Under the pieces are notes generated by a model that did no database searches, had not been told where the DNA came from, and was given only the letters and a program-made list of their open reading frames with translations. Source: CBDAQR01 sp965199055 (lineage in GTDB: Bacteria > Pseudomonadota > Gammaproteobacteria > Pseudomonadales > Halieaceae). Taken from it: DNA of 64,000 nt. This document shows positions 1-8,251 of this stretch, piece after piece. Numbering within the stretch: the stretch's first letter is position 1; the number at the start of each line of letters is the position of its first letter. The position numbers were made by a program, and so were the translations under genes. The stretch is taken from the NCBI GenBank assembly GCA_965199055.1, contig CBDAQR010000003.1, positions 992,001 to 1,056,000 of the forward strand. The letters run 5' to 3'.

Positions 1-538
1 CCAGCGCTTTCGTGAGATTGTGCACGCCGGCTTTCGCTGCGCCGTAGGGCACTTCGGCAGCACCGGGTTCCACCGCTGCAGTGCTACTGACGTTGATAAT
101 GGAGCCACCGCCTGCGGCCACCATTCGCTCGCCCACAACAGCTGATAGCCTGAAGGGCCCCGCCAAATTCACGCCAATCACCTTGTCCCACAACTCGCGC
201 GTCACCGTGGTCAGAGATTCATAGAGTGGAGACATACCCGCGTTATTGACCAACACGTCGATGCGTCCAAACTGCTGGTAAACCGCATCAACCAGCTCAT
301 CGCAGGCGTCCCAATCACCTACATGACAGGCAATACCCACGCACGTCTGCTCACTGGCCTTAGCAATCGCGGCAGCCGCTTCATCGCATCCCGCTTGCTT
401 GCGAGAGCTAATAACCACCGTAGCCCCCGCCTGCGCGAAGGCATGGCTCATAGCCAGGCCGAGGCCGCGACTGCCTCCCGTCACCAGGATAACCTTGCCA
501 TCCAGATTGAAATGGGCCGCTGTCTTATCTGCATCCAT
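1..538 (-). CDS. SDR family oxidoreductase, 3' end cut by window edge
   Basis: Reading leftward from an ATG at 536-538 gives 179 codons of a short-chain dehydrogenase/reductase that runs off the window. A TGGSRGLG dinucleotide-binding motif lies near residue 20, an NNAG motif near residue 94, a catalytic Ser in INVSS, and the YGAAK catalytic Tyr/Lys near residue 170. SDRs of this classical type oxidise alcohols or reduce ketones with NAD(P)H in the cytoplasm; the substrate cannot be read from sequence. It is divergent from the acyl-CoA dehydrogenase gene starting at 668. The start codon is the first in-frame ATG ahead of the Rossmann fold, leaving a usual-length N-terminus. The C-terminal substrate loop lies outside the window. 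Confidence 0.88.
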   Translation of the reverse strand, partial: MDADKTAAHFNLDGKVILVTGGSRGLGLAMSHAFAQAGATVVISSRKQAGCDEAAAAIAKASEQTCVGIACHVGDWDACDELVDAVYQQFGRIDVLVNNAGMSPLYESLTTVTRELWDKVIGVNLAGPFRLSAVVGERMVAAGGGSIINVSSTAAVEPGAAEVPYGAAKAGVHNLTKAL

Positions 539-612
539 CGCTATCTCCCCTGAACTCTCGCTATTCACCCATGGGTGTCATTTGCAGTCAACTTTTTTGA
601 AAAATCCAGCAC

Positions 613-640
613 TTTACCCCACCGGTCGGCATCGTATGAT
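613..640 (+). promoter_or_regulatory. Possible sigma70 promoter for the acyl-CoA dehydrogenase gene
   Basis: TTTACC at 613-618 and TATGAT at 635-640 are separated by 16 bp and lie 27 bp before the start codon at 668. The -10 box is good and the -35 is weak. This is read by eye only. Confidence 0.3.
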
Positions 641-667
641 GTTTTGCCAATAAGAAAGGAGCGAACA

Positions 668-1933
668 ATGGATTTCGACATTCCGCACAGCATCGCCAGT
701 TTCCTCACCGAGGTCGACCAGTTCATCGAGGACAAGATTAAGCCCCTGGAGAACAAGGACGACAACATTCGATTCTTCGACCACCGCCGCGAAGACGCTC
801 GCACGGATTGGGACCGTCAAGGCCTGCCCAATGAAGAATGGGAATCACTGTTGCGAGAGGCGAAGGATCTCGCCATCGAGGCCGGTATTTTTCACTACCC
901 TTTCCCCGAGGCTTTTGGTGGGCGCGACGGCAGCAATTTGGGCATGGCAATCATTCGCGAGCACCTTGCCGCTAAAGGGCTGGGACTGCACAACGATCTC
1001 CAGAACGAGCATTCCATCGTCGGCAACAGCATTGGCCTGCTCCTCATGTTGGAATACGGCACCGAGCAGCAAAAGGAGGAGTGGCTTGACGGCATGCTGC
1101 ATGCGCGCAAGGGCTTCGCCTTTGGCATCACGGAACCCGCCCACGGCAGTGACGCCACCTATATGGAAACCGCCGCGGTCAAAGACGGTGACGACTGGAT
1201 TATCAATGGTGAGAAGACCTGGAATACCGGCGTGCACGTGGCAGCCTGCGACATGGTGATGGCTCGCACCTCCGGTGAGCCCGGCGATGCCCGAGGAATC
1301 ACGGCTTTCCTGGTACCCATGGAAGCCCAGGGCGTGAACGTCGAAGAATACCTGTGGACCTTCAACATGCCGTCGGATCACGCCCGTGTAAGCTTTACCG
1401 ACGTACGCGTACCTGACAGCGCGATTTTTGGTGGTGAGGGCCGCGGCTTGCAGATCGTGCAACACTTCTTCAACGAGAACCGCATACGCCAGGCCGCCTC
1501 CAGCCTCGGCGCGGCCCAATACTGTGTCAATGAAGCCGTCAATCACGCCAACGAGCGCAAGCCTTTCGGCAAGGCACTCTCTACCAATCAGGGTATTCAG
1601 TTTCCACTGGTCGATTTGAACGCACGCTGCGAGATGCTGCGCGCATTGATCCAGAAAACCGCCTGGCTAATGGACCGCGACGGTGCGTTCTCGGTGTCCG
1701 ATAAGGTGAGCATGTGCAACTACCAGGCAAATCGGCTCTGCTGTGAGGCCGCGGATTTTGCTATGCAAGTTCACGGCGGCATGGGGTATTCGCGCTACAA
1801 GCCCTTTGAACACATCTACCGACACCACCGCCGCTACCGCATTACCGAAGGCGCCGACGAGATTCAGATGCGCCGTGCTGCCGGCTATCTATTCGGCTAT
1901 ATGAAACAACAGAAGCCAAAGGGCGTGGAATAA
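668..1933 (+). CDS. Acyl-CoA dehydrogenase family protein (ACAD10/11-like partner)
   Basis: This 421-residue flavoprotein has the full acyl-CoA dehydrogenase architecture. An alpha-helical N-terminus is followed by a mid-domain FAD-contact segment (FGITEPAHGSDAT) and a C-terminal helical domain ending in QVHGGMGYSR and ITEGADEIQ, where family members bind FAD. ACADs introduce a trans-2 double bond into acyl-CoA thioesters and pass electrons to ETF. The ATG at 668 is chosen over an in-frame upstream start at 575 because an AAGGAG ribosome binding site ends 7 to 8 bases before it and the family N-terminus begins here. The next gene is a phosphotransferase-fold kinase 48 bp downstream. This mirrors LvaA/LvaC and the mammalian ACAD10/11 fusions, so the true substrate may be a 4-phosphorylated hydroxyacyl-CoA (inference). 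Confidence 0.9.
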   Translation: MDFDIPHSIASFLTEVDQFIEDKIKPLENKDDNIRFFDHRREDARTDWDRQGLPNEEWESLLREAKDLAIEAGIFHYPFPEAFGGRDGSNLGMAIIREHLAAKGLGLHNDLQNEHSIVGNSIGLLLMLEYGTEQQKEEWLDGMLHARKGFAFGITEPAHGSDATYMETAAVKDGDDWIINGEKTWNTGVHVAACDMVMARTSGEPGDARGITAFLVPMEAQGVNVEEYLWTFNMPSDHARVSFTDVRVPDSAIFGGEGRGLQIVQHFFNENRIRQAASSLGAAQYCVNEAVNHANERKPFGKALSTNQGIQFPLVDLNARCEMLRALIQKTAWLMDRDGAFSVSDKVSMCNYQANRLCCEAADFAMQVHGGMGYSRYKPFEHIYRHHRRYRITEGADEIQMRRAAGYLFGYMKQQKPKGVE

Positions 1934-1981
1934 TCACAGAGCAGCTATTGAGTAGCGACCAACTTTTAAATGGGATGATAC

Positions 1982-3376
1982 GTGGGTGACTTAGAATCAA
2001 ACCTGGCTGCAGTTCTAGCAGAGTCCGTTGCGGGGTTCGTTGAATTGCAAAACTGCACTCAACTTACCGCAGGCGCCAGCCAGGAAACCTGGTGCATTGA
2101 GTTAACTGCGAACGGCGAACCCCTCCGACTCGCCCTGCGACGCAACCAACCAACAGTGGAAACCGAATCAGGGACCGTCGGCATCAACCTGCACGACGAA
2201 GCGCGCCTTTTCCAGATCGCTGCCGAGGCCGGCATACCGGTGCCCCAGGTGATACACGTTCTGCGGCCCAGCGACCAACTGGGAGAAGGTTTTCTGATGG
2301 AGTGGCTCAATGGGGAAACCCTGGGCCAGCGCATTGTGAAGTCTGAGGAACTCGCGGAGATAAGACCACAACTGGCTTATCTTTGCGGTGAAGCCCTTGG
2401 GAATGTACACGCTATCGATTGGAAAGCGGCCGGACTCGCAGACACGCTACCCATCGTCGACCCGGCAACACTGGTCGATGAGACATGGGCAATATACAGG
2501 GACCTCGGCGTTCCCTACCCCATGATCGACTTTACTTGGCGTTGGCTAAAGGAAAATCTGCCTGAGACATCTCGCCAGTGCCTCGTGCACGGCGATTTTC
2601 GCAACGGAAATTTAATGATTAACGCCGAGGGCATCGAAGCAGTGCTGGACTGGGAGATCGCCCATATCGGCGATCCGGTTCGCGACCTGGGCTGGCTCTG
2701 TGTCAACTCCTGGCGCTTTGGCGTTCGCGACAAGGCGGTGGGTGGGTTCGGCAAGCTCGATGACTTACTCAAGGGCTATAAGGCCAGCACCGGCATCGAC
2801 GTAAATCCTGCCGACGTCCGCTTCTGGGAAGTGTTCGGCAGCTTCTGGTGGGCCTGCACAACTTTGATGATGGCGAACGCCTGGCGCACTGGTGAAACAC
2901 CCAGCCTCGAGCGACCGGTGATCGGCCGTCGATCTTCGGAAGCACAGATGGATTGCGTCAATCTGCTCATTCCTGGAGAGTTTACTTTGCCGAATCCGGA
3001 TTCGCCCCTTGCCGACGGCAGCCAGCTACCGATGCCAGCCGAGCTAATCGAGGGGGTTCGTGGCTTCTTGAAAGACAAGGCCGCTGGCCAGCTCGATCCT
3101 CACAATGCCTTTCTGGCGCGAGTGGGAGCAAACTCACTGGGCATTGCGCAACGCGAGTTACTGCACGGCCCGACGCTCGCTCTAGCCGAATTTTCGCGGC
3201 TACGTGACTTGCCTCTCGACGGCGAGACCTTGGACGAACTGCGCCGCTCGCTTGTCAATCAGCTACGCAATGGCCTGGCACTGGATACGGACACGCTGGC
3301 GACACACCTGCGCGAAACCGTGGCCGGCCAGTTGTTTATTGACCAACCGAGGTATTCGGCACTGCGGCCACTCTAA
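1982..3376 (+). CDS. Phosphotransferase (APH-fold kinase) with C-terminal DUF6285-like domain
   Basis: This 464-residue protein has an aminoglycoside-phosphotransferase/choline-kinase fold. The catalytic HGDFRNGN loop is at residues 203-210 (Asp205, Asn210) and the metal-binding DWE at 223-225. Relatives next to acyl-CoA dehydrogenases phosphorylate the hydroxyl of hydroxyacyl-CoAs, as LvaA does in levulinate catabolism. About 110 extra residues (roughly 352-464) match the pattern of DUF6285 proteins, usually a separate small gene beside such kinases, so a fusion is likely. The start is GTG 1982: in-frame ATG 1970 is followed at once by a stop. It is probably cotranscribed with the upstream acyl-CoA dehydrogenase. 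The fold is confident; the substrate is inferred from context. Confidence 0.85.
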   Translation: MGDLESNLAAVLAESVAGFVELQNCTQLTAGASQETWCIELTANGEPLRLALRRNQPTVETESGTVGINLHDEARLFQIAAEAGIPVPQVIHVLRPSDQLGEGFLMEWLNGETLGQRIVKSEELAEIRPQLAYLCGEALGNVHAIDWKAAGLADTLPIVDPATLVDETWAIYRDLGVPYPMIDFTWRWLKENLPETSRQCLVHGDFRNGNLMINAEGIEAVLDWEIAHIGDPVRDLGWLCVNSWRFGVRDKAVGGFGKLDDLLKGYKASTGIDVNPADVRFWEVFGSFWWACTTLMMANAWRTGETPSLERPVIGRRSSEAQMDCVNLLIPGEFTLPNPDSPLADGSQLPMPAELIEGVRGFLKDKAAGQLDPHNAFLARVGANSLGIAQRELLHGPTLALAEFSRLRDLPLDGETLDELRRSLVNQLRNGLALDTDTLATHLRETVAGQLFIDQPRYSALRPL

Positions 3377-3390
3377 GCTCTCACAGGGAG

Positions 3391-3948
3391 TCAGTCTGCG
3401 CTTGCTCCCGACTTCACGAATGGCAGCATGCGGCGCAATACATCGTCTTTGTCGACGTAGTGGTGTTTGATCGCCGCGACCACATGAACAACCAACAAGC
3501 CCACAATCGTCCAGTACATAAACAAATGCGCCGACAATAAACTGTCGTGCCAATCATCATCGACCAGATCGAAGGCGGTGTAATTGATGTTGTATCCCGG
3601 GGCAACAAAGTCCGAGCGTACCGTGGATGCAAGCAGAACCCCGATGGCGACCTGTGCGAACAACGCAGCGTAGAGCCCGTAGTGCACCCCCTTTGCGGCG
3701 AGCTTCTGCCAGTGCTCCATCGTCTCCGGCAATAGCGGAAACCCTTCCTTCATTCGCCAGATGGCGCGGATGATCAGGCAAATCATGATGGTGGTTACTG
3801 ACGCCGCATGATCTGTGTACTCGGCGAAACGCTCAGCGTCAGGCAAAGACGTCATGCCCTTGGAAAAAACCAGTGTCAGGCCGATATTGATCGCCATCAA
3901 CCAATGAATAAACTTGTCGAACTTCCCGTAGGCCGTTTTATCGCTCAT
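3391..3948 (-). CDS. Cytochrome b561-family membrane protein
   Basis: This 185-residue protein has four hydrophobic segments and histidines placed as in bacterial CybB/cytochrome b561: FIHW near residue 14, HAAS near 48, KGVHYGLYAALF near 90, and paired histidines in the last helix and its flank (HVVAAIKHH). Family members bind two b hemes in the inner membrane and move electrons between quinol and other acceptors, including superoxide. It converges on the kinase gene, with 14 bp between the stops, and is preceded by the thioesterase gene on the same strand, 14 bp away. The pair could be cotranscribed. The specific electron partners are not evident. Confidence 0.85.
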   Translation of the reverse strand: MSDKTAYGKFDKFIHWLMAINIGLTLVFSKGMTSLPDAERFAEYTDHAASVTTIMICLIIRAIWRMKEGFPLLPETMEHWQKLAAKGVHYGLYAALFAQVAIGVLLASTVRSDFVAPGYNINYTAFDLVDDDWHDSLLSAHLFMYWTIVGLLVVHVVAAIKHHYVDKDDVLRRMLPFVKSGASAD

Positions 3949-3962
3949 GGTGATCGCCCTTG

Positions 3963-4385
3963 TTATTTGCCATGATAAATTCCAAAGACACCGCTCATGG
4001 TCACGAGGATATCATCGCCGCGATAGATGGCTCCCTGCACATGCGCCGTCCGCTTCCCCATTCTCGTCATTCTGCAGTCCGCCAACAAAAGGTCACCGAG
4101 CTTGGCAACGGATAAAAAATTGACCGTCATAGTGGTCGTTGTCACTGCTGGCTTCCCCTCGCTCGCAAGGTAAGGCTGCGTGCTCATTGCCACATCGCAA
4201 AGAGTAGAGAGCATTCCGCCGTGTGCGACATCGATGTAGTTGACGTGCTTTTCTTCCACCCACTGCGCAACCAGCCAGCGATCATCATCCTTGCGCACAT
4301 AAAAGGGGCCATTGCTTTTGAGAAAATTGCCACTGAAGTCGGCGAGTTTGAAGCCTTCCGGAACTTGAGTCATGTTATTGTTCAT
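3963..4385 (-). CDS. PaaI-type hotdog thioesterase
   Basis: This 140-residue protein has the hotdog-fold signature HGGMLSTLCDVAM near residue 55, where the conserved His-Gly-Gly caps the active-site helix. The TTTTMTVNFL strand follows at the usual distance. PaaI-family enzymes hydrolyse acyl-CoA thioesters, often to release CoA from dead-end intermediates of aromatic or fatty-acid catabolism. It is upstream of the cytochrome b561 gene on the same strand and divergent from the LysE-type exporter. The substrate is not predictable; the family call is secure. Confidence 0.85.
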   Translation of the reverse strand: MNNNMTQVPEGFKLADFSGNFLKSNGPFYVRKDDDRWLVAQWVEEKHVNYIDVAHGGMLSTLCDVAMSTQPYLASEGKPAVTTTTMTVNFLSVAKLGDLLLADCRMTRMGKRTAHVQGAIYRGDDILVTMSGVFGIYHGK

Positions 4386-4477
4386 TCAACTGAGAGGGAC
4401 CCATTGGAGCAAAGAATGGCCACCCGTGACAATCTGGATCAGCACATAGCGATACATGGCGAGGGCGCTCAACTTTG

Positions 4478-5107
4478 ATGCCGCTGGACAACTGGCTTGC
4501 CTTCGTCGGCGCCTCCACTCTGATACTGTTGATCCCAGGACCAACGATCATCACCTTGATGAGCTACTCGCTCTCCCACGGCCGTCGCGCAAGATTGCCG
4601 CTGGCATTGGCCGTCACCGCGGGTGATGCCACCGCTTTGACCATGTCTCTGGCAGGTCTTGGCGCCATTCTCGCTGCCTCAGCTTTCTGGTTTACCGTGG
4701 TAAAGATCGTGGGCGGGATTTATTTACTGTATCTGGGCATTCGCATGTTACTGAGCGGCATAACCGATATCCCTGCCGAGACAATGAATCCACCGACCTC
4801 GCGCTTGATCCTGAACACCTATCTGGTAACCGCGCTAAATCCCAAGGGAATCGTGTTCTTTATCGCCTTCCTGCCACAATTTATTGCGCAAGAAACTGCA
4901 GCGGGACCTCAGCTTTGGACGCTGGCGGCCACCTTCGTTTCGCTGGCTGCAATCAACACGCTGCTTTACGCTCGCTTCGCCAGCGAAGTCCGAGATTTAT
5001 TGGACTCTGCGGCAACGCGTCAACGCTTCACCGCGCTCGGCGGGCTTATGCTGGCAGCCGCAGGCATCTGGGCGCTATTGGCACGCAGGCCATTGCCCAA
5101 CGGGTAA
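4478..5107 (+). CDS. LysE/RhtB-family exporter
   Basis: This 209-residue membrane protein has about six hydrophobic segments and the family hallmark near the N-terminus (PGPTIITLMSYSLSHGRRA). NPKGIVFFIAFLPQF near residue 130 is the second typical LysE/RhtB signature. The family exports amino acids and related small molecules across the inner membrane. ATG 4478 is preferred over TTG 4475; a GAGGG stretch lies about 10 bases upstream. It converges on the TetR gene, with only 2 bases between the stops. The exported substrate is unknown. Confidence 0.88.
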   Translation: MPLDNWLAFVGASTLILLIPGPTIITLMSYSLSHGRRARLPLALAVTAGDATALTMSLAGLGAILAASAFWFTVVKIVGGIYLLYLGIRMLLSGITDIPAETMNPPTSRLILNTYLVTALNPKGIVFFIAFLPQFIAQETAAGPQLWTLAATFVSLAAINTLLYARFASEVRDLLDSAATRQRFTALGGLMLAAAGIWALLARRPLPNG

Positions 5108-5109
5108 AT

Positions 5110-5730
5110 TCACGTACGCAGCGACGCAAGCGCGAGTGCCTGACTCTCCAGCGCGCGCTCCTCAATGTCGTCAAGATCGATCATGCCCTTACTCCACATC
5201 AGGATAATGCCCCACTGATGGCCGGTGAGGATGCGTGACAGCCGATCTGCATCGACCTCAGCTTTGAGCTGGCCAGCGGCCACCGCCGACTCCAACTCTC
5301 GAGCGGTAAACTCACGTGCATTGCCGAGCAGAATATCGACCAGCCGGTGCTCGGCATCAGCCTGGAACAACGCGCGAGCCATCACCTCGGCATAGCGGGG
5401 TGTTTGCTGCACCTGCCGAAATACAACACGCGCGAAGGCCTCAAGCGTTAGCAGTCCGGGCTCGGCTTCGGTCACTTCAGGCAAGCGCTCGAGATTACCC
5501 ATCAGATCAGCCACTGCTGCCAACAGCAGCAGATCTTTGCTGCCAAACAAATTGTAGAGCGTTTTGGTCGACACATCGGCGGCGCTGGCCAGCGAGGCCA
5601 TGGTGAGTGCATCGTAGCCTTTCGCCGTGACCTCGCGCCGCGCCGCTTCCAGAATACGGCGCTGCCGCTCCGCCTGGCGCGGTGAAGCGTAGGGGCCACG
5701 GGGATTTGCGACGGCAGCACGTGAAGACAT
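5110..5730 (-). CDS. TetR/AcrR-family regulator of the P450-Rieske operon (predicted)
   Basis: This 206-residue protein has an N-terminal TetR DNA-binding domain. RRILEAARREV starts helix 1, and TMASLASAADVSTKTLYNLF near residues 42-61 is the helix-turn-helix. The C-terminal half is the variable ligand and dimer domain. It is divergent from the P450 gene at 5823, with 92 bp between the start codons. That gap carries a TTGACA/TAATTT promoter overlapped by an inverted repeat with TTACA/TGTAA arms, which fits local repression relieved by a substrate. Regulation of the neighbouring operon is inferred from this geometry. Confidence 0.88.
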   Translation of the reverse strand: MSSRAAVANPRGPYASPRQAERQRRILEAARREVTAKGYDALTMASLASAADVSTKTLYNLFGSKDLLLLAAVADLMGNLERLPEVTEAEPGLLTLEAFARVVFRQVQQTPRYAEVMARALFQADAEHRLVDILLGNAREFTARELESAVAAGQLKAEVDADRLSRILTGHQWGIILMWSKGMIDLDDIEERALESQALALASLRT

Positions 5731-5759
5731 ATCAGCACTCTAGCGCATTCTCGCACTAG

Positions 5760-5788
5760 TTGACAAATTTTACACTCGGTTGTAATTT
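5760..5788 (+). promoter_or_regulatory. Strong sigma70-type promoter for the P450-Rieske operon
   Basis: A perfect TTGACA (5760-5765) is followed after 17 bp by TAATTT (5783-5788), with TG just before the -10 box. The predicted start near 5795 leaves a leader of about 28 bases before ATG 5823. Confidence 0.6.
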
Positions 5789-5790
5789 TT
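5765..5790. promoter_or_regulatory. Candidate TetR operator overlapping the -10 box
   Basis: This is an imperfect inverted repeat. The left arm AAATTTTACA (5765-5774) and right arm TGTAATTTTT (5781-5790) match at 8 of 10 positions, with a perfect TTACA-N6-TGTAA core. It covers the spacer and -10 box of the P450 promoter. The size and position suit a TetR-family dimer; binding is inferred. Confidence 0.45.
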
Positions 5791-5822
5791 GTGTTCCATC
5801 CAATGCTAACGAGAACAATCCG

Positions 5823-7001
5823 ATGGATTTCTTCAGTGAGGATCGCCTGGTAGACCCCTATTCTGACTACGCGAAGTGGCGGGCAGATCAGCCTATCTGG
5901 TGGGCTGATGATGTGAATGGCTGGGTTATCAGTCGCTACGATGACGTGCGCACGGTACTTAAGGACGCAGCAACGTTCTCCTCACAATCCATGGGAGAAA
6001 TGGACCAACAGGCGATGGCACTCCCGCTGCTCACCGACGACCCGCCCCGTCACACGCAATTGCGCGCCATCGTTAACAAGGCCTTTACCAGTCGCGCACT
6101 CAAAGAGATGGAGGCAGAAGTCTCCGAGATGGTGGAGCAGATGCTCGACCAACTAGACCCGAGCGGGCCCATCGACATCTCTGCTGAATTCACGATTCCA
6201 CTACCCGTGGCCATCATCGCTCAACTTATGGGCATTCCCTTTGAGCGCAAGGACGATTTTAAACGTTGGTCGGACGCACTGACCGGCACCGGAGAAGCGA
6301 CGCAACTGGAAGACCGTCTGCCCGACATTATGGCCATGGCCGAGTACTTCCAATCCTTAATACCTGAGCGGCGCGAAAACCCGGGCGAGGATTTGATCAG
6401 CAAAGTGGTGCACGCCGAAGTCGACGGCGAAGGCCTTAACGACATGGATATCGTGGGGTTCACGATCCTGCTACTCATCGCAGGCAATGAGACCACGACC
6501 AATCTGATCGGCAATCTACTGCACCACATGGCCGATCGCCCCGACCAGTGGGACTACCTGCGCGCCCACCCGGAGAAGGTAGATGCTGCCGCAGAAGAGA
6601 TCCTGCGCTACGACGCCCCCGTACACTGGGTCAATCGCAAGGCAACCCGTGACGTCGAGATCGCCGGGCAGGCGGTGAAGGCCGGGGACACGATTTACGC
6701 CCTCCTCGGCTCAGCCAACCGCGATGAGAACCATTACCCTGCGGCGGGCGAATTTCGTCTGAACCGGGAGAAAGCTCAGGACCACCACAGCTTTGGCCAT
6801 GGCATTCATTTTTGCATCGGCGCGCCGCTCGGACGACTCGAAGCACGATATGGCCTGGAGGGCCTATTGAAACGCTTCAAGTCGGTGCGTCATGCAACCG
6901 GAAGACAAAACGAGCGAACTCATTCCAATATGCTCAGGGGCTTTCACCACCTCTGGCTGGAGTTCGAACCCGCAGACGATTATCAGGAGACCGCAGCATG
7001 A
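5823..7001 (+). CDS. Cytochrome P450
   Basis: This 392-residue soluble bacterial P450 has the I-helix oxygen-activation motif AGNETTT, the K-helix ExxR (EEILR), and the heme loop FGHGIHFCIG with thiolate Cys331. It would hydroxylate a hydrophobic substrate with electrons from an unlinked ferredoxin/reductase, since none is encoded nearby. ATG 5823 is chosen over an in-frame TTG at 5760 because the latter coincides with the -35 box and adds an atypical 21-residue leader. The stop overlaps the Rieske start (ATGA at 6998-7001), which implies translational coupling. Substrate classes seen in such clusters are steroids, terpenes and alkylated aromatics; none is proven here. Confidence 0.93.
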   Translation: MDFFSEDRLVDPYSDYAKWRADQPIWWADDVNGWVISRYDDVRTVLKDAATFSSQSMGEMDQQAMALPLLTDDPPRHTQLRAIVNKAFTSRALKEMEAEVSEMVEQMLDQLDPSGPIDISAEFTIPLPVAIIAQLMGIPFERKDDFKRWSDALTGTGEATQLEDRLPDIMAMAEYFQSLIPERRENPGEDLISKVVHAEVDGEGLNDMDIVGFTILLLIAGNETTTNLIGNLLHHMADRPDQWDYLRAHPEKVDAAAEEILRYDAPVHWVNRKATRDVEIAGQAVKAGDTIYALLGSANRDENHYPAAGEFRLNREKAQDHHSFGHGIHFCIGAPLGRLEARYGLEGLLKRFKSVRHATGRQNERTHSNMLRGFHHLWLEFEPADDYQETAA

Positions 7002-8251
7002 TGACCCCGGAAACCATTACTCAACTGCGCGCGCTAATGGAGTATGAAGCGGCACGCAAAGCGCCTCCGGAAGACTGGCCGCACATGCCCGACATCCCAG
7101 CGGGACGCTATGTCGATCAACGCTACTTCGACCTTGAGGTCGAACATATCTGGCGCAAGTCCTGGCTGCTGGCTTCCCACATCGACGAGCTGCCAGAACC
7201 CGGCTGTTACCGGTTGTGGGATAACGCCGGCCAACCCGTGGTCATCACTCACACCGAGGCGGGTGAGATAAAAGCGTTCTACAACACCTGCCGCCATCGG
7301 GGTGCGCCCGTAGTGACTGAAGAATTCGGCAAAAGCCGTCGCCTGACCTGCCCCTATCACGGTTGGAGCTACAACCACGATGGCGAGCTGAAAGGCATGC
7401 GTGACCCGGAGGACTTTCGCGATTTCGACATGAGCTGCCGCGGCCTCAAACCCGTGCGCTGCGAGCGCTTCGGCAACCTGATCTTTGTAAACTTTGATCC
7501 GGAGGCTCCCACACTGCTGGAGTGGCTGGGACCCATTGCCGCGGAATGGGAAGAGTTTCAGTTCGACAAGTGTCGCCTGGCGGCGCGCGCCATTTTCGAC
7601 CTCGACTGCAACTGGAAAATCGCCATGGAGGCCAACACCGAGGTCTATCATGTGCGCAGTATTCACCCGACATCGGTGTCACCCATCCTTGATGATCGCC
7701 GCAACGTGAATACTCTCTACCCCTATGGCCACGGACGCATGATAGCGCCTGCCCCAGCGGGTCGCTCCAATATGGAGGCGGTGACGGACACGGCAGGCAT
7801 GCCTGAATTTGAAACCGTTGGCGAAATCGGTCGCACCTGCACCCAAAGTTACGGACTTTTCCCTAACTTGGTCGCCCCGCTAACGCAGTTCTCCATTCCT
7901 CCGCTCGTGTTCTGGCCCAACGGGATCAACAAATGTCGACTGGAAACCTGGACTATGGCACCCGACTGGGGCGACGGCGAAGGCCCGGACATGTGGACGA
8001 TCAATCGCGGCGAGGAATTGTGCCAGGTGTTGCAGGAAGACACCCAGTTTGGCCTCAAGATTCAGGCCTCAATGGAGTCCTATGGTTTCGAAGGCGTGCC
8101 GCTGTCTTATCAAGAGGCTCGTATTTATCACTGGAATGAAGCCGCGGATCGCATGATCGGTATTGAGAATATTCCTGAGGAGTTGCGGGTGGCCCAGGTG
8201 ATCGGTGATGAGTGGATCTATCCTAATGATCCCAGGCTCGCCCACATCTAA
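6998..8251 (+). CDS. Rieske non-heme iron oxygenase, alpha subunit
   Basis: This 417-residue protein has a Rieske [2Fe-2S] domain with Cys98-x-His100 and Cys118-x2-His121. The catalytic domain has EVYHVRSIHP, giving iron ligands His218 and His223. The bridging acidic residue before the first histidine is Glu215 rather than the Asp of naphthalene dioxygenase, as in CntA/GbcA-type oxygenases. The ATG at 6998 has AGGAGA 7 bases upstream and overlaps the P450 stop; an in-frame ATG follows at 7001. It probably acts as a homotrimer needing a reductase encoded elsewhere; no beta subunit is adjacent. The stop overlaps the convergent thioesterase by 4 bases. Confidence 0.92.
   Translation: MMTPETITQLRALMEYEAARKAPPEDWPHMPDIPAGRYVDQRYFDLEVEHIWRKSWLLASHIDELPEPGCYRLWDNAGQPVVITHTEAGEIKAFYNTCRHRGAPVVTEEFGKSRRLTCPYHGWSYNHDGELKGMRDPEDFRDFDMSCRGLKPVRCERFGNLIFVNFDPEAPTLLEWLGPIAAEWEEFQFDKCRLAARAIFDLDCNWKIAMEANTEVYHVRSIHPTSVSPILDDRRNVNTLYPYGHGRMIAPAPAGRSNMEAVTDTAGMPEFETVGEIGRTCTQSYGLFPNLVAPLTQFSIPPLVFWPNGINKCRLETWTMAPDWGDGEGPDMWTINRGEELCQVLQEDTQFGLKIQASMESYGFEGVPLSYQEARIYHWNEAADRMIGIENIPEELRVAQVIGDEWIYPNDPRLAHI

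Noticed and set aside
6812..6997. Long lead on the Rieske oxygenase
   Set aside because: The lead is an out-of-frame reading of the P450 heme region; ATG 6998 with AGGAGA and the ATGA overlap is the natural start.
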